This document shows, piece after piece, positions 7,588 to 16,917 of a stretch of DNA of 22,039 bases. The position numbers and the translations under genes are program-made. Source of the DNA: Lysobacteraceae bacterium (lineage in GTDB: Bacteria; Pseudomonadota; Gammaproteobacteria; Xanthomonadales; Wenzhouxiangellaceae). Numbering within the stretch: position 1 is the stretch's first letter; each line of letters starts with the position of its first letter. The stretch is taken from contig JAIVHD010000225.1 of assembly GCA_020201235.1 (NCBI GenBank), positions 1 to 22,039 on the forward strand, in the 5' to 3' direction. Below the pieces are notes generated by a model, which saw only the letters and a program-made list of their open reading frames with translations, had not been told where the DNA came from and made no database searches.

Positions 7588-9950
7588 TGGCCTCGCTCCA
7601 CTTCAATCGGACCCCAGGCCGGGCCGAGACGGCTTGACTCCGGCGTCGCGGCCGGCAGCCAGACCGTGCCCGGCGGCACCGCCGGTTCGAGTCGGGTCGA
7701 AAGGCTGGTTTCAATGCCGCATTGACTCACGCGCGCGCGCGCGCCCTGCTCCAACTTTAGTGCTTCTGCCGTGGCCGGATTCAGCTCGATGAAGCCCGTC
7801 TCGGCATGATTGGTTTGTTGCAATGCTTGGGCCCGCCGCACGAGCGCATCACCGTTGTAAATCGGTACGGGTCCGGCCCGCCAAAGCGTGGCGACCTCGG
7901 CCGGCTCGGGCCATTCGATATCAATGCTGCCGGGATGTCGCGCAGGGGCCTCTTCGAGCATCCGCGAAACCTCGGCCAGTTCAGTAAAGCCGAAACCGTC
8001 GAGCGAAAGCCTGCCGCCGAGCAGCCGGAGAATCTTCCAGCCAGCATGCGCCAGCCCCGGCGGCCGCGTCACGGCCTGGAGCCATTGGGCCTGGCCATCG
8101 GCGTTGACATAGCTGCCGTCGCTCTCGGGTATTGCCGCCAACGGCAGCAGCACATCGGCGTGTTCGAGAAGCTTTTCCGAAGCATGGGTCGACAACGAGA
8201 TCACGGCTTCGGCCCCGGCCAGCGCGCGACTGCCGGCGGCCGGATTCGCGATATCAAATTCGGGCTCGAGGTCGTACAGAACATACGCTTTGCGGCCCTC
8301 CGTCAACTGGCGCACGCTCGACATGCCACCCTCGCCGGGCAACATGCCGGCCTGCCGGGCACCTTCGCTGTTGGCTGGAGCTGGCAGGATCATCAGTGCA
8401 ACGTCCAGCAGCCGGGCAATTTCCTCGGCCAGCGCGCGCAGTTGGCTGGCGTCAGGATGAAACAGGGCCTGATCGCCGACCAGCACAAAACCATCGTTGG
8501 CCTGGTCCAGCCGGGCGGCGATATCACTGGAGGCCGAATCGGGCTGGCGTTGTTCGATGAAACGACCGAGCGCCGAATCGGGGAAATCGGCCTGCTTGAG
8601 TTCGAATGCCGCCCGGGCGACCCGGGCCAAGGTCTCAACCATGTTCTGCGGCGCGACGATCAGGCGTCGAGCAAAGTCGAACGGAAACGACCACGCGATC
8701 GGGTTCAGATCCATGATTGCGGCCTTGTTGGCGCGCCATGCCGAGCGCACCCGCTGGTTCAAAATGGGTTGATCGTGACGCAGATAACTACCGATCAGGA
8801 AAACTGCATCGGCGCGCGAAAGATCGTGCATCGGCCGGTCCAGTGCCGCGGCACCCAGGCGCGGGTCGCGGTCGTCGAGCAGCCGTAGCCGATGGTCCAG
8901 GTTGGGCGTCCCGAGTTGTTCGGCCATGCGCCGCAACAGAAAATGCTCCTCGCTGGTTGCGCGCGGCGAAGCTAACACCCCGATCTGCTCGGCACCATGC
9001 TGGGTCACGACCTTGTTGAGCAGGGCGCAGGCATGCTCAATGGCTTGATCCCAGTCGACCTCCTGCCATTGTCCGTCAAGTTTGATGCGCGGTGCGGTCA
9101 GGCGATCATTAGCCGCCAGGCCAAAATGACTGTAGCGATCACGATCGGAGATCCAGCACTCGTTGATGCGCTCGTTATCGCTGGGGACGGCGCGCATGAT
9201 GCTGCCACCACGGTAGACGTGGTAGTACAGGTTCGAACCGACGCAGTCGTGCGTGCCAATGAAAGGCCGCGCCGACATCTCCCAGGGGCGTGCAGAGAAG
9301 CGGAAGGGCTTGTTGGTCAATGCGCCGACCGGGCAGAGATCGATGATGTTTCCAGACAGTTCAGAGTCGATGTTGCGCTCGATGAAGGTCGAGATCTCGG
9401 TATTTTCGCCGCGCCCGACCCCGCCGAGCTCAGCGGTACCCGCAATTTCCTCCAGAAAGCGCACGCAACGGGTACAGTGGATGCAGCGGGTCATATCGGT
9501 GGAGATCAGCGGACCGAGATTTTTGTCCTTGACCACGCGCTTGCGCTCGGTGAAGCGCGAAATCGAGCGGCCGTAGCCCATCGCCAGGTCTTGCAGCTCG
9601 CATTCGCCGCCCTGGTCACATATCGGACAGTCGAGCGGGTGGTTGATTAACAGGAATTCCATCACGCCGCGCTGGGCGTCAACCGCACGGCGTGAGCGCG
9701 TAAAGACCTTCATGCCTTCGGCGACCGGCGTCGCGCAGGCCGGTAGTGGCTTGGGTGCCTTCTCCACGTCCACAAGGCACATGCGGCAGTTGGCCGCAAT
9801 CGTCAGTTTGTGGTGATAGCAAAACCGCGGGATCTCGATATCGGCCCGATCCGTGACCTGGATGATCATCTCACCCTTGCGCGCCTCAAGCGCGCGGCCA
9901 TCGACCTCGATGGTCACAAGCTCGACGTCTTTGTCTTCAATCGTTGCCAT
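7584..9950 (-). CDS. nuoG: NADH-quinone oxidoreductase subunit G (iron-sulfur protein)
   Basis: NuoG is the large peripheral-arm subunit that relays electrons from the NADH module. The protein is 788 residues. The N-terminal ferredoxin-like part holds N1b ligands Cys44, Cys55, Cys58 and Cys72. His104, Cys108, Cys111 and Cys117 bind N5. Cys156-159-162 with Cys206 bind N4. The C-terminal molybdopterin-oxidoreductase-like part (about 230-700) has no sign of cofactor binding, as usual. The CxxCxxxC set that binds the extra N7 cluster in some bacteria such as E. coli is not present: only a single Cys236 (THDCVGSN) remains in that position. The ATG at 9950 has a weak GGAA about 7 bases upstream; the gap to nuoF is 52 bases. 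The C-terminal portion is less conserved than the N-terminus but open throughout. Confidence 0.95.
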   Translation of the reverse strand: MATIEDKDVELVTIEVDGRALEARKGEMIIQVTDRADIEIPRFCYHHKLTIAANCRMCLVDVEKAPKPLPACATPVAEGMKVFTRSRRAVDAQRGVMEFLLINHPLDCPICDQGGECELQDLAMGYGRSISRFTERKRVVKDKNLGPLISTDMTRCIHCTRCVRFLEEIAGTAELGGVGRGENTEISTFIERNIDSELSGNIIDLCPVGALTNKPFRFSARPWEMSARPFIGTHDCVGSNLYYHVYRGGSIMRAVPSDNERINECWISDRDRYSHFGLAANDRLTAPRIKLDGQWQEVDWDQAIEHACALLNKVVTQHGAEQIGVLASPRATSEEHFLLRRMAEQLGTPNLDHRLRLLDDRDPRLGAAALDRPMHDLSRADAVFLIGSYLRHDQPILNQRVRSAWRANKAAIMDLNPIAWSFPFDFARRLIVAPQNMVETLARVARAAFELKQADFPDSALGRFIEQRQPDSASSDIAARLDQANDGFVLVGDQALFHPDASQLRALAEEIARLLDVALMILPAPANSEGARQAGMLPGEGGMSSVRQLTEGRKAYVLYDLEPEFDIANPAAGSRALAGAEAVISLSTHASEKLLEHADVLLPLAAIPESDGSYVNADGQAQWLQAVTRPPGLAHAGWKILRLLGGRLSLDGFGFTELAEVSRMLEEAPARHPGSIDIEWPEPAEVATLWRAGPVPIYNGDALVRRAQALQQTNHAETGFIELNPATAEALKLEQGARARVSQCGIETSLSTRLEPAVPPGTVWLPAATPESSRLGPAWGPIEVERGQ

Positions 9951-10002
9951 ATCGTGTTCCAGAAAAAACCGTTTTAGCCACAGAACCTGTTAACCCGATC
10001 GA

Positions 10003-11298
10003 TCATGCTGCGGCACCCAATTTCTCGGCGACGATCGAGCGCTTGTTCTCGATGAAGTATTCGAACTCGTGCCGAAAGTGACGCAGAAAGCCCTGCACCG
10101 GCCAGGCCGCCGCTTCGCCGAATGCGCAAATCGTATGGCCCTCGATTTGGCCGGCGGCAGATGCCAGAAGGTCGATGTCCTCGCTCCGGCCCCGGCCTTC
10201 GGTAATTCGCTTGAGCACACGATACATCCAGCCAGTACCCTCGCGGCAGGGCGTGCATTGGCCGCACGATTCTGCATAGTAAAAGCGCGCGATTCGCGTG
10301 CATGTAGAAACCATGCAGGTTGTTTCATCCATCACGATCACAGCGCCCGACCCGAGTCCCGAACCGGCTTTCTGCAACGCGTCGTAATCCATGGTGATCG
10401 ATTCCATAATCCCGGCCGGCAGAACCGGCATTGACGAGCCGCCGGGGATGACGCCCTTCAGCGCGTTTCCATTGCGCATGCCGCCCGCCATTTCGATAAG
10501 GCTGGAAAACGGCGTGCCCAACGGCACCTCGAAGTTTCCGGGCTTTGAAACATGTCCGGATACCGAAAAAATCTTCGGCCCGCCGTTATTGGGCTTGCCC
10601 AGCTCGAGAAACCACTCCGCGCCGTTGCGCATGATGGCCGGTACCGAGGCCAGCGTCTCGGTATTGTTGATGGTGGTCGGCTTACCGTAGATGCCGAAAT
10701 TGGCCGGAAACGGCGGCTTAAAGCGCGGCAGGCCCTTCTTGCCCTCCAGCGACTCCATCAAGGCTGTCTCTTCGCCACAAATGTAGGCACCGGCACCAAG
10801 CACGGTGTAGAGGTCAACGTCAATCCCGGAGCCCTGAATGTCGCGTCCAAGATAGCCGGCTTCATAGGCCTCCTTGAGCGCCGCCTCGAAGCGCTCGAAC
10901 GGCTCGTGGTGAAACTCGCCTCGCAGATAGTTGTAACCGATTGTGGCACCCATGGCGTGACAGCCGATGGCCATACCCTCGATCACCGCGTGCGGATTGA
11001 AGCGCAGGATATCCCGATCGTGGCAGGTGCCCGGCTCGGACTCGTCGGAATTGCACAGCAGATATTTCTGCCCCGGTGCCGAACGCGGCATAAACGACCA
11101 TTTAAGGCCGGTCGGAAACCCGGCACCTCCGCGGCCCCGAAGCGATGACTTCTTGACTTCCTCGATGATATCTTCGCGCGCCGTCTTTTCGGCCAGAATC
11201 TTCTTCCAGGCCTGATATCCACCGTGGCGTTTGTATGCATCCAGCGACCAGCACTCGGGCTCGTCCAGATGGGTAAAACAAACGTTGTGATTTGCCAT
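10003..11298 (-). CDS. nuoF: NADH-quinone oxidoreductase subunit F (NADH/FMN-binding)
   Basis: NuoF oxidises NADH through FMN and feeds cluster N3. From the ATG at 11298 the protein is 431 residues, the usual length. The glycine-rich NADH/FMN site [10 protein letters not shown] is at residues 55-64, the FMN-site segment [17 protein letters not shown] at about 82-98, and [21 protein letters not shown] at about 179-199. N3 ligands are Cys345, Cys348, Cys351 ([11 protein letters not shown]) and Cys391 (HTICAFGEA). The start is uncertain: an in-frame ATG four codons upstream (11310) and a longer GTG-led extension to 11421 are open, but [12 protein letters not shown] best fits the family N-terminus. 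The ribosome-binding site is weak. A 183-base gap separates it from nuoE, unlike most of the operon. Confidence 0.94.
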   Translation of the reverse strand: MANHNVCFTHLDEPECWSLDAYKRHGGYQAWKKILAEKTAREDIIEEVKKSSLRGRGGAGFPTGLKWSFMPRSAPGQKYLLCNSDESEPGTCHDRDILRFNPHAVIEGMAIGCHAMGATIGYNYLRGEFHHEPFERFEAALKEAYEAGYLGRDIQGSGIDVDLYTVLGAGAYICGEETALMESLEGKKGLPRFKPPFPANFGIYGKPTTINNTETLASVPAIMRNGAEWFLELGKPNNGGPKIFSVSGHVSKPGNFEVPLGTPFSSLIEMAGGMRNGNALKGVIPGGSSMPVLPAGIMESITMDYDALQKAGSGLGSGAVIVMDETTCMVSTCTRIARFYYAESCGQCTPCREGTGWMYRVLKRITEGRGRSEDIDLLASAAGQIEGHTICAFGEAAAWPVQGFLRHFRHEFEYFIENKRSIVAEKLGAAA

Positions 11299-11481
11299 GT
11301 CCGAATCCATTTTAGTGCTGTTTATCAGCGCCAATCGACGCCCATTCACGCCATTCAAAAGGCGCTTCCGATATCCGGCTTCTGCACACCAAGCCCAGCC
11401 ATCGAGGGTTCGCCTGCGCACGCGACCCAGCTGTCTTTATGTGCTTGTCATCCACGTCAACGTTGTTGCAGCGACAGACGA
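11299..11481 (-). other. nuoE-nuoF intergenic gap, no gene seen
   Basis: The 183 bases between the nuoE stop and the chosen nuoF start hold no recognisable gene. The nuoF frame is open through part of it (to 11421), but the implied residues ([20 protein letters not shown]) have no NuoF similarity. No convincing promoter or terminator is seen. Confidence 0.5.
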
Positions 11482-12003
11482 TCATTTCAGCGACTCAAGG
11501 ATTTGATCGATTTTTTCCCCGGTCAGGTTTTCGTGGTAATGACCGTTGACGATCATCATCGGTGCGCCGACACAAGCGGCAACGCACTCTTCCTCGATTT
11601 TGAGAAAGATGCGGCCATCTTCGGTGGACTCGCCCATCTTGATACCGAGCTTTTTCTCGACATGATCCACGACCTTGTCGGCACCGCAAAGCATGCACGA
11701 GACATTCGTACAAATCGATATCGAGTTTCGTCCGACCGGGCGGGTTTCGAGCATCGAGTAAAATGTCGCAACTTCGTAGACCCAAACCGGCGGCAATTGA
11801 AGATAGTCGGCGACAGCATCCATCAAATCGCTGGTTAGATAGCCGCCGTTTTGCTGCTGCGCTGCGACCAGCGACTGGATCAAGGCCGAGCGCCGCCCTT
11901 CGATACCTTCCGGAAACTTGGACTTCCAGTGATCAATGGCGGCCCTTGACCGCTCCGAGAGCAGCTCGGCCTTGCCGCTCGCCGGCGATTCATGAATTTG
12001 CAT
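11482..12003 (-). CDS. nuoE: NADH-quinone oxidoreductase subunit E ([2Fe-2S], thioredoxin-like)
   Basis: NuoE sits beside NuoF in the NADH dehydrogenase module and binds the off-path [2Fe-2S] cluster N1a. The protein is 173 residues. The N-terminal helical part includes QSLVAAQQQNGGYLTSDLMDAVADYL and VYEVATFYSML; the thioredoxin-like C-terminal part contains the four ligands Cys98 and Cys103 (CTNVSC), Cys140 and Cys144 (CVAAC). The ATG at 12003 has an excellent AGGAG six bases upstream; a TTG two codons earlier is not needed. A 258-base repeat-bearing gap separates it from nuoD, so translation is independently initiated, which fits the good ribosome-binding site. Confidence 0.95.
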   Translation of the reverse strand: MQIHESPASGKAELLSERSRAAIDHWKSKFPEGIEGRRSALIQSLVAAQQQNGGYLTSDLMDAVADYLQLPPVWVYEVATFYSMLETRPVGRNSISICTNVSCMLCGADKVVDHVEKKLGIKMGESTEDGRIFLKIEEECVAACVGAPMMIVNGHYHENLTGEKIDQILESLK

Positions 12004-12035
12004 GAACAACTCCTGGCAGGCGTTTCACGCATGGA

Positions 12036-12117
12036 TACGTGGTTGTTGTACATGAGGATTCCGAGCACCGCCGGACACCGTCCGCGAGTCGCGCAACAGC
12101 CCTCGAAAAAATTCCGG
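12036..12117. repeat. First copy of nuoD-nuoE intergenic repeat (truncated element)
   Basis: Bases 12036-12103 are a direct repeat of 12183-12247, differing by a 3-base indel (an extra GTT in TACGTGGTTGTTGTACATGA) and a few substitutions. The similarity continues loosely to 12117 (CGAAAAAATTCCGG against GTCGAAATCCGG), where it would correspond to the right inverted-repeat end of the second copy. The left end expected for a full element is not seen, because nuoE begins close by. Confidence 0.8.
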
Positions 12118-12261
12118 ATTTCGGCTCAGGGCGTCGCGAGCGGCTCGTGGTCGGTGGCCGCCGGAGCGCAGGAACCGCAGTGTACGTGGTTGTACATGAG
12201 GATTCCGAGCACCGCCGGACAGCGTCCGCGAGTCGCGCAGTAGCCCTGAGTCGAAATCCGG
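12114..12261. mobile_element. MITE-like intergenic element with 19-bp terminal inverted repeats
   Basis: CCGGATTTCGGCTCAGGGC at 12114-12132 is the inverted complement of GCCCTGAGTCGAAATCCGG at 12243-12261, with 18 of 19 positions matching. The 148-base unit abuts the nuoD stop codon and contains no reading frame of note. Its right half (12183-12247) is repeated directly at 12036-12103, so two elements appear to lie head to tail and overlap at the CCGG. Size, inverted ends and intergenic location fit a non-autonomous MITE or REP-like repeat; no transposase is nearby and the family is not recognised. Confidence 0.65.
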
Positions 12262-13515
12262 TCATCGGTCGATCTCTCCAAACACAATATCCTGGCTCCC
12301 AATAATCGCAACCACGTCGGACAGCATGTGACCGCGCGCCATTTCATCCATCGAGGCCAGGTGGGCAAATCCCGGGGCGCGCAAGTGTACGCGAAACGGC
12401 TTGTTGGCACCGTCGGAAATCATGTAACAGCCAAATTCGCCCTTGGGGGCCTCGACCGCCGCGTAGGTTTCGCCTTCGGGTACGCAATAGCCTTCGGTGA
12501 ATAACTTAAAGTGGTGAATCAGCGCTTCCATGTCGTCTTTCATCTCCACACGCGAAGGCGGCGCAACCTTGTAATTGCCGCTCATGACGGCACCTTCATG
12601 GTCGCGAAGCCAGCCGATGCACTGCTGACAGATCCGGGCCGACTGGCGCATTTCCTCGATGCGCACCAGATAGCGGTCGTAGCAGTCACCGTTTACGCCG
12701 ACCGGAATGTCGAAATCCACTTCCCGATACTTGGCGTAGGGCTGTTTTTTGCGCAAATCCCAGGCGACACCCGAACCGCGCAGCATCGGCCCGGTAAACC
12801 CAAGCTGGCGCGCGCGTTCGGGAGAAACGACGCCGATTCCTACGTTGCGCTGCTTCCAGATGCGGTTGTCGGTCAGCAGGGTTTCATAGTCGTCGACGCG
12901 ATCGAAAAAGTCGATCATGAAGGCATCGAGAAAATCGAGCATTGAGCCCTCGCGCCATTGGTTCAGGCGCTTGACATCCGATGCCTTGCGGAAGCGGCTC
13001 TCGGCGACCTTGGGCATTTCGGCCGGCAGATCGCGGTAGACGCCACCCGGACGATAATAGGTTGCATGCATGCGCGCACCGCTGACCGCCTCGTAGCAAT
13101 CGAGCAGATTTTCGCGCTCGCGGAAGGCGTATAAAAACAGGGTCATCGCGCCCAGATCCAGACCATTGGCACCGACCCACATCAAGTGATTCAGGATGCG
13201 GGTAATTTCATCGAACAGCGTGCGTATCCATTGCGCCCGCTCGGGCGGCTCGATCTCGAGCAGTTGCTCGATGGCCCGCACATAGGCGTGTTCACTGCAC
13301 ATCATCGAAACATAATCGAGCCGGTCCATATAGCCGATCGACTGATTGAACGGCTTGGATTCGGCCAGCTTCTCGGTCGCCCGATGCAGCAGGCCGATGT
13401 GCGGATCGGCGCGCTGGACCACTTCTCCGTCCATTTCAAGAATCAGCCGCAAAACGCCGTGCGCGGCCGGATGCTGGGGGCCAAAATTGAGGGTGTAGTT
13501 GCGGATCTCAGCCAT
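12262..13515 (-). CDS. nuoD: NADH-quinone oxidoreductase subunit D (49-kDa-type)
   Basis: NuoD forms the quinone-reduction site with NuoB at the foot of the peripheral arm; it is related to NiFe-hydrogenase large subunits. The protein is 417 residues, standard for a stand-alone Nuo[15 protein letters not shown] at residues 10-23 carries the histidines near the quinone head group, and [12 protein letters not shown] (about 61-72) includes the conserved tyrosine. Also seen are the [12 protein letters not shown] region, [39 protein letters not shown] and the terminal [18 protein letters not shown]. The ATG at 13515 has a strong GGGAGG upstream and overlaps the end of nuoC by 8 bases. It is not fused to nuoC, unlike the E. 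coli arrangement. A MITE-like repeat begins directly after its stop. Confidence 0.96.
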   Translation of the reverse strand: MAEIRNYTLNFGPQHPAAHGVLRLILEMDGEVVQRADPHIGLLHRATEKLAESKPFNQSIGYMDRLDYVSMMCSEHAYVRAIEQLLEIEPPERAQWIRTLFDEITRILNHLMWVGANGLDLGAMTLFLYAFRERENLLDCYEAVSGARMHATYYRPGGVYRDLPAEMPKVAESRFRKASDVKRLNQWREGSMLDFLDAFMIDFFDRVDDYETLLTDNRIWKQRNVGIGVVSPERARQLGFTGPMLRGSGVAWDLRKKQPYAKYREVDFDIPVGVNGDCYDRYLVRIEEMRQSARICQQCIGWLRDHEGAVMSGNYKVAPPSRVEMKDDMEALIHHFKLFTEGYCVPEGETYAAVEAPKGEFGCYMISDGANKPFRVHLRAPGFAHLASMDEMARGHMLSDVVAIIGSQDIVFGEIDR

Positions 13516-14242
13516 TGGGCGCCTCCCTGCGATCAAGCTGGTCGCCAACATAGCGCGAGTCGTGACGGATTACACGCGGCACCAGCACGCGCGGCTCGAT
13601 CTCGGTGGGCTCATAGACCACACGGCGGCGTTCTTCATCGTAGCGGACGGTGACATTGCCGATCAGCGGAAAGTCCTTGCGGAACGGATGGCCGATGAAA
13701 CCGTAATCGGTCATGATCCGGCGCAGATCCGGATGACCTTCGAACACGATACCAAACAGATCGAATGCTTCGCGCTCGTACCAGTTGGCTGAACTCCAAA
13801 GGTCGACCAGGCTCGGCAGGGTCGGAAAATCGGATTCGTCCGGGTGGCAGTGCAGCCGCAGCCGATGGTTGCGACGGGTCGACAACAGGTGCACAACCAC
13901 GGAAAACCGATTGGGGATTTGTTCGGCCTCGGGCCGATGGGCCCAGTCGAAACGTCCCGGCCCGAGTTCGTCAACGCCGCGCGAGAACCCCGAGGAAGTT
14001 GCTTGTGCTGTTTCCCATTCGGCATCGCTGTAGCCAAGGTAATCGACGCCGCATAGATCAATGAGTGTGTCGAACTCCAGTTCCTCAGCATCGCGCAGCG
14101 TTTGGCAGGCCTCCAGCCAGTTGCGCGGCGTAATCTGGGCCACCAACTGCCCCCGGATTTGGTCGAGCCGGACCAGGCGCTCGCCGAGCAGCGATTCCAG
14201 TCGCCTGACCAACGGTTGATTTCGTTCGCTGAAGCTGGTCAT
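13508..14242 (-). CDS. nuoC: NADH-quinone oxidoreductase subunit C (30-kDa-type)
   Basis: NuoC is a structural peripheral-arm subunit that binds NuoD and NuoB. From the ATG at 14242 it has 244 residues. The family signature is [29 protein letters not shown] (about residues 158-186) followed by [11 protein letters not shown] polar insertion ([30 protein letters not shown]) lies before the VVVHLLS strand. The start overlaps the nuoB stop as ATGA. An open frame continues upstream to 14446 inside nuoB and is a shadow. The C-terminal tail after the signature ([22 protein letters not shown]) is polar. No lesion is seen. Confidence 0.95.
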   Translation of the reverse strand: MTSFSERNQPLVRRLESLLGERLVRLDQIRGQLVAQITPRNWLEACQTLRDAEELEFDTLIDLCGVDYLGYSDAEWETAQATSSGFSRGVDELGPGRFDWAHRPEAEQIPNRFSVVVHLLSTRRNHRLRLHCHPDESDFPTLPSLVDLWSSANWYEREAFDLFGIVFEGHPDLRRIMTDYGFIGHPFRKDFPLIGNVTVRYDEERRRVVYEPTEIEPRVLVPRVIRHDSRYVGDQLDRREAPNG

Positions 14243-14772
14243 GCTGCTGCCGGAGCCATAATGGTGCTGGTGCGTCGGATTTTTTTCTGTAGCTGGATGA
14301 TGCCGTACACGAGCTGTTCTGCCGACGGCGGACATCCAGGCACATAGATGTCGACCGGAACGATCCGGTCGCAGCCGCGCGTGACCGCGTAGGAATAGTG
14401 GTAATAGCCGCCCCCGTTTGCGCAGGAACCCATCGAAATCACCCATTTAGGGTCCGGCATCTGATCGTAGACCTTGCGCAGCGCCGGGGCCATCTTGTTG
14501 CAAAGAGTTCCGGCGACGATCATCACGTCGGACTGTCTCGGGCTCGGCCGAAAAACCACGCCGAAGCGATCAAGGTCGTAGCGCGAGGCACCGGCGTGCA
14601 TCATTTCGATCGCGCAACAGGCAAGCCCGAAGGTCATTGGCCACATACTGCCAGTACGCGCCCAGTTCATCAGCGCATCGACGTTGGTCGTCGCCCAGCC
14701 GCGTCCGACCAGCGGATTGCTGTCGGCACCCGGGCGCAGGATGTCGTCAACTTGATTCAGTTCGACACTCAT
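14239..14772 (-). CDS. nuoB: NADH-quinone oxidoreductase subunit B ([4Fe-4S] N2)
   Basis: NuoB binds N2, the terminal cluster that hands electrons to quinone. The protein is 177 residues. Ligands are the tandem Cys52-Cys53 ([10 protein letters not shown]), Cys117 ([10 protein letters not shown]) and Cys147 (VPGCPPSAE); a further conserved Cys91 lies in [10 protein letters not shown]. Also diagnostic are [10 protein letters not shown] and [17 protein letters not shown]. The start at 14772 gives an ATGA overlap with the nuoA stop; an ATG two codons earlier (14778) is an alternative without a clearly better ribosome-binding site. All cluster residues are intact, so the peripheral arm appears functional on paper. 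Confidence 0.96.
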   Translation of the reverse strand: MSVELNQVDDILRPGADSNPLVGRGWATTNVDALMNWARTGSMWPMTFGLACCAIEMMHAGASRYDLDRFGVVFRPSPRQSDVMIVAGTLCNKMAPALRKVYDQMPDPKWVISMGSCANGGGYYHYSYAVTRGCDRIVPVDIYVPGCPPSAEQLVYGIIQLQKKIRRTSTIMAPAAA

Positions 14773-15125
14773 TCCCATTCCAGCGCACCTTTTTTCCATT
14801 CATAAATAAAACCGATCACCAGCACCGCAAGAAAGATCGACATGGCGATCAGGCCGGTCATGCCGATGGTATCGAGCGCGACCGCCCACGGAAACAGGAA
14901 CGCGATTTCTAGATCAAAAATAATGAACAGGATTGCGACCAGATAAAAACGCACGTCGAATTTCATGCGCGAATCATCAAATGCCTCGAAGCCGCACTCA
15001 TAGGGGGATAGTTTCTGATCATTCGGGTGCCGGGGGCCCAAAATACCGCCGGCGGCAATCAGGCCGACGCCCATACCAAGCGCCATCCCCAGGAAAATCA
15101 AGATCGGAAAGTATTCTGTCAGCAT
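14769..15125 (-). CDS. nuoA: NADH-quinone oxidoreductase subunit A
   Basis: NuoA is a three-helix membrane subunit at the junction of the two arms of complex I. The protein is 118 residues, normal length. Diagnostic are [45 protein letters not shown] (loop cysteine and acidic residues of the switch region, then helix 2) and the third helix ending in [11 protein letters not shown]. The ATG at 15125 has AGGA about 9 bases upstream. It is the first gene of the nuo operon and lies 196 bases downstream of tRNA-Leu, the most likely place for the operon promoter, although no clear -35/-10 pair was recognised there. Confidence 0.96.
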   Translation of the reverse strand: MLTEYFPILIFLGMALGMGVGLIAAGGILGPRHPNDQKLSPYECGFEAFDDSRMKFDVRFYLVAILFIIFDLEIAFLFPWAVALDTIGMTGLIAMSIFLAVLVIGFIYEWKKGALEWE

Positions 15126-15321
15126 GTCGGGCGTTCCTGCTCTCCTGCCGGACCTTCGCCGGCTCTTTGAATGCCGCAGCCCGACGCGCCTGTCCCGCGC
15201 GCCTGGCAGTGAAAAATCTACAAATCAGACCCTTCCGAACGCAAAAGCCCGAAAGCATGCAGGGTCGACCTGCCTATTTTCGCCTTTTCGCTCACGCCGT
15301 AACGCGAGAGTCATCGATTCC
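15126..15321 (-). other. nuoA upstream region, no clear promoter recognised
   Basis: This 196-base gap between nuoA and tRNA-Leu should hold the nuo promoter if the operon is not simply read through from tpiA-secG. An AT-richer patch (GATTTGTAGATTTTTCAC on the minus strand) lies near 15215, but no consensus hexamer pair with correct spacing stands out. No gene and no strong terminator hairpin were seen. Confidence 0.45.
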
Positions 15322-15407
15322 TGGTGCCGAAGGCCGGACTCGAACCGGCACGGCCTAGGGCCACTGCCCCCTCAAGACAGCGTGTCTACCAATTCCACCA
15401 CTTCGGC
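15322..15407 (-). tRNA. tRNA-Leu (anticodon GAG)
   Basis: On the minus strand a complete cloverleaf can be read: acceptor GCCGAAG pairs with CTTCGGC, followed by discriminator A and an encoded CCA. The D-arm segment is GGTGGAATTGGTAGACACG. The anticodon stem CTGTC/GGCAG holds loop TTGAGGG with anticodon GAG. There is a long variable arm (TGGCCCTAGGCCG), as expected for a class II tRNA. The T-arm is GCCGGTTCGAGTCCGGC. Length is 86 including CCA. It reads CUC/CUU leucine codons. It lies only 27 bases after secG on the same strand and is probably processed from a tpiA-secG-tRNA transcript. Confidence 0.97.
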
Positions 15408-15434
15408 AGGAAATCGACAAAAAAACATGTTAAT

Positions 15435-15905
15435 TCAAACCGGCGGCTCGGGAAACGGCTCGTCCTGCTCGCCTTCGGCAGCTGAAGCATCGGCTTGTTC
15501 GCTTTGGCCGGGGCCCGCTTCGTCACCGGTGTCTGCCTGTCCGGCATCATCGCCGCTGTTACGGTCGAGATTATCGATGACCGAGTCGATTGCATCGGCC
15601 GGTTCGTCTTGCGCTTGCTGCGCTTCGATGGCCCGGTCTGTCACTGAAGAGTCGCCCACGGACGACTGCTCGGCTACGCCCGAGGCGAGCACCGCCATCG
15701 TCAGACTGATGCCGAAAAACCCGGCCGCGAGCCAGCCGGTCGAGCGCGTGAGAAAATTCCCCGCTCCGCGCGACCCAAAGACGGTGCCCGAGGCCCCGGA
15801 TCCAAACGCCGCACCCATGGTGGCTCCGGCACCGCGTTGAACCAGGACGATCGCGATCAGGCCTATGGCCACCACGACCTGAAATACGATTAACGTTGTA
15901 AACAT
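15435..15905 (-). CDS. secG: Preprotein translocase subunit SecG
   Basis: SecG is the small accessory subunit of the SecYEG protein-export channel in the inner membrane. Helix 1 is about residues 3-22 (TLIVFQVVVAIGLIAIVLVQ). It is followed by the hallmark cytoplasmic loop QRGAGATMGAAFGSGASGTVFGSRGAGNFLTRSTGWLAA and helix 2 about 53-75. The C-terminal 80 residues are acidic, Ala/Glu/Gln-rich and low in complexity (EAQQAQDEPADAID... EGEQDEPFPEPPV), making it 156 residues against about 110 in E. coli. The ATG at 15905 follows a weak GGTAATGGT sequence. It sits between tpiA and tRNA-Leu on one strand, a common gammaproteobacterial arrangement. Confidence 0.93.
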   Translation of the reverse strand: MFTTLIVFQVVVAIGLIAIVLVQRGAGATMGAAFGSGASGTVFGSRGAGNFLTRSTGWLAAGFFGISLTMAVLASGVAEQSSVGDSSVTDRAIEAQQAQDEPADAIDSVIDNLDRNSGDDAGQADTGDEAGPGQSEQADASAAEGEQDEPFPEPPV

Positions 15906-16051
15906 ACCATTACCAATTGATTAGTGGCCCGCTCCGCGCCAGATTTCCGACCCGGCCTTCTCAGCCGTTTAATGATCGAATTCATACCTCACAAACCGGA
16001 GCTCCAGGAGCAACGAATTTTGCCGGCACCAGACTCGTTAAAGCCGACCGT

Positions 16052-16079
16052 GATTGACTCCGCATCTGCGGGGTCAATC
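16052..16079. terminator. Stem-loop overlapping the tpiA stop codon
   Basis: GATTGACTCCGCA (16052-16064) and TGCGGGGTCAATC (16067-16079) form a 13-base stem with one mismatch and a very small loop, overlapping the TGA of tpiA. There is no T-run on either side, so classic intrinsic termination is doubtful. It may instead protect or punctuate the mRNA between tpiA and secG. The secG-tpiA gap (15906-16077) holds nothing else recognised. Confidence 0.4.
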
Positions 16080-16848
16080 AAGCCCTCGCCGCCGCACTCG
16101 CGATTTCGAGGAAATGGCCCGCGTTCAGCGAAGCGCCTCCGATCAGTCCGCCATCGATATCAGGGCAGGCGAGAAGCGACGAGGCATTCTCCGGCTTCAT
16201 GCTGCCACCGTAAAGAATCCGTACCAGACCCGCTATTGTAGCATCGTGATTTGCCAGGCGGGTACGAACAAATGAATGAATCTGCTGGGCCTGGGATGCG
16301 CTCGCGACCCGGCCGGTGCCAATCGCCCAGACTGGCTCGTAGGCAATGGCGGCACCCGCGAACGCCTCGATGCCGCAGCGCTCGAGAACCGCGTCCAGTT
16401 GTTCTCCGACCCTGGATTCAGCCATCCCCGCGTCGCGCTGCTGCAGCGTTTCGCCGATGCACAGGACCGGCTTTAGGCCGGCACGCCGCACGGCTTCGAA
16501 TTTCGCCGCGACCTGCGCGTCGTCTTCGCCGCACAACTCGCGGCGCTCGGAATGACCGACCAACACGCCGGCCACGCCGACATCGGCTAACATCCCAGCC
16601 GAGACCTCGCCGGTAAATGCCCCGCCCGCATGCATGCTCACATTCTGGGCACCCAGCAACAATTGATTTCCGGCGATTCTCGACCGAATCTGCGCCAGGT
16701 ACGGAAACGGCGGAATCACCATGATCTCGACAGATCCGATCGGCAAGTGACCAAGAAGCGCATCGACCAGCTCTCGCGCCATGTCCGCCGAACCGTTCAT
16801 TTTCCAGTTTCCGGCAATCAGCGGCTTGCGTCGCGTTTTGTCCACCAT
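16078..16848 (-). CDS. tpiA: Triosephosphate isomerase
   Basis: TpiA interconverts dihydroxyacetone phosphate and glyceraldehyde 3-phosphate in glycolysis and gluconeogenesis, as a cytoplasmic TIM-barrel dimer. At 256 residues it is full length. Catalytic residues are visible: Asn14 and Lys16 (AGNWKMNG), His99 (LVGHSERR) and Glu171 (AYEPVWAIGTG, with the flexible loop following). The phosphate-binding segments ILYGGSMKPENA and GGLIGGASL are present near the C-terminus. The ATG at 16848 has GGGAGA four bases upstream. It is divergent from the yceI remnant across 69 bases, and it leads a tpiA-secG-tRNA-Leu group that runs toward the nuo operon. Confidence 0.97.
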   Translation of the reverse strand: MVDKTRRKPLIAGNWKMNGSADMARELVDALLGHLPIGSVEIMVIPPFPYLAQIRSRIAGNQLLLGAQNVSMHAGGAFTGEVSAGMLADVGVAGVLVGHSERRELCGEDDAQVAAKFEAVRRAGLKPVLCIGETLQQRDAGMAESRVGEQLDAVLERCGIEAFAGAAIAYEPVWAIGTGRVASASQAQQIHSFVRTRLANHDATIAGLVRILYGGSMKPENASSLLACPDIDGGLIGGASLNAGHFLEIASAAARA

Positions 16849-16917
16849 GTGTCTCCCATTTTATTTTAGGCTCTCGATTGGTTCATACTGTAGCTTGATC
16901 CAAGGAGTATTTTTTTC

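Noticed and set aside
7806..8888. Plus-strand open frame of 360 codons opposite nuoG
   Set aside because: It lies wholly antisense to a well-supported conserved gene and has no recognisable motif; GC-rich codon bias keeps the opposite frame open.
11299..11421. N-terminal extension of NuoF
   Set aside because: The open extension has no family similarity; [12 protein letters not shown] at 11298 is the normal kind of start.
12036..12261. CRISPR-like array
   Set aside because: There are only two direct copies, each about 65 bases, with no short regular spacers and no cas genes.
13508..13515. nuoC-nuoD fusion as in E. coli
   Set aside because: nuoC has its own TGA and nuoD starts in another frame with a strong ribosome-binding site; they only overlap by 8 bases.
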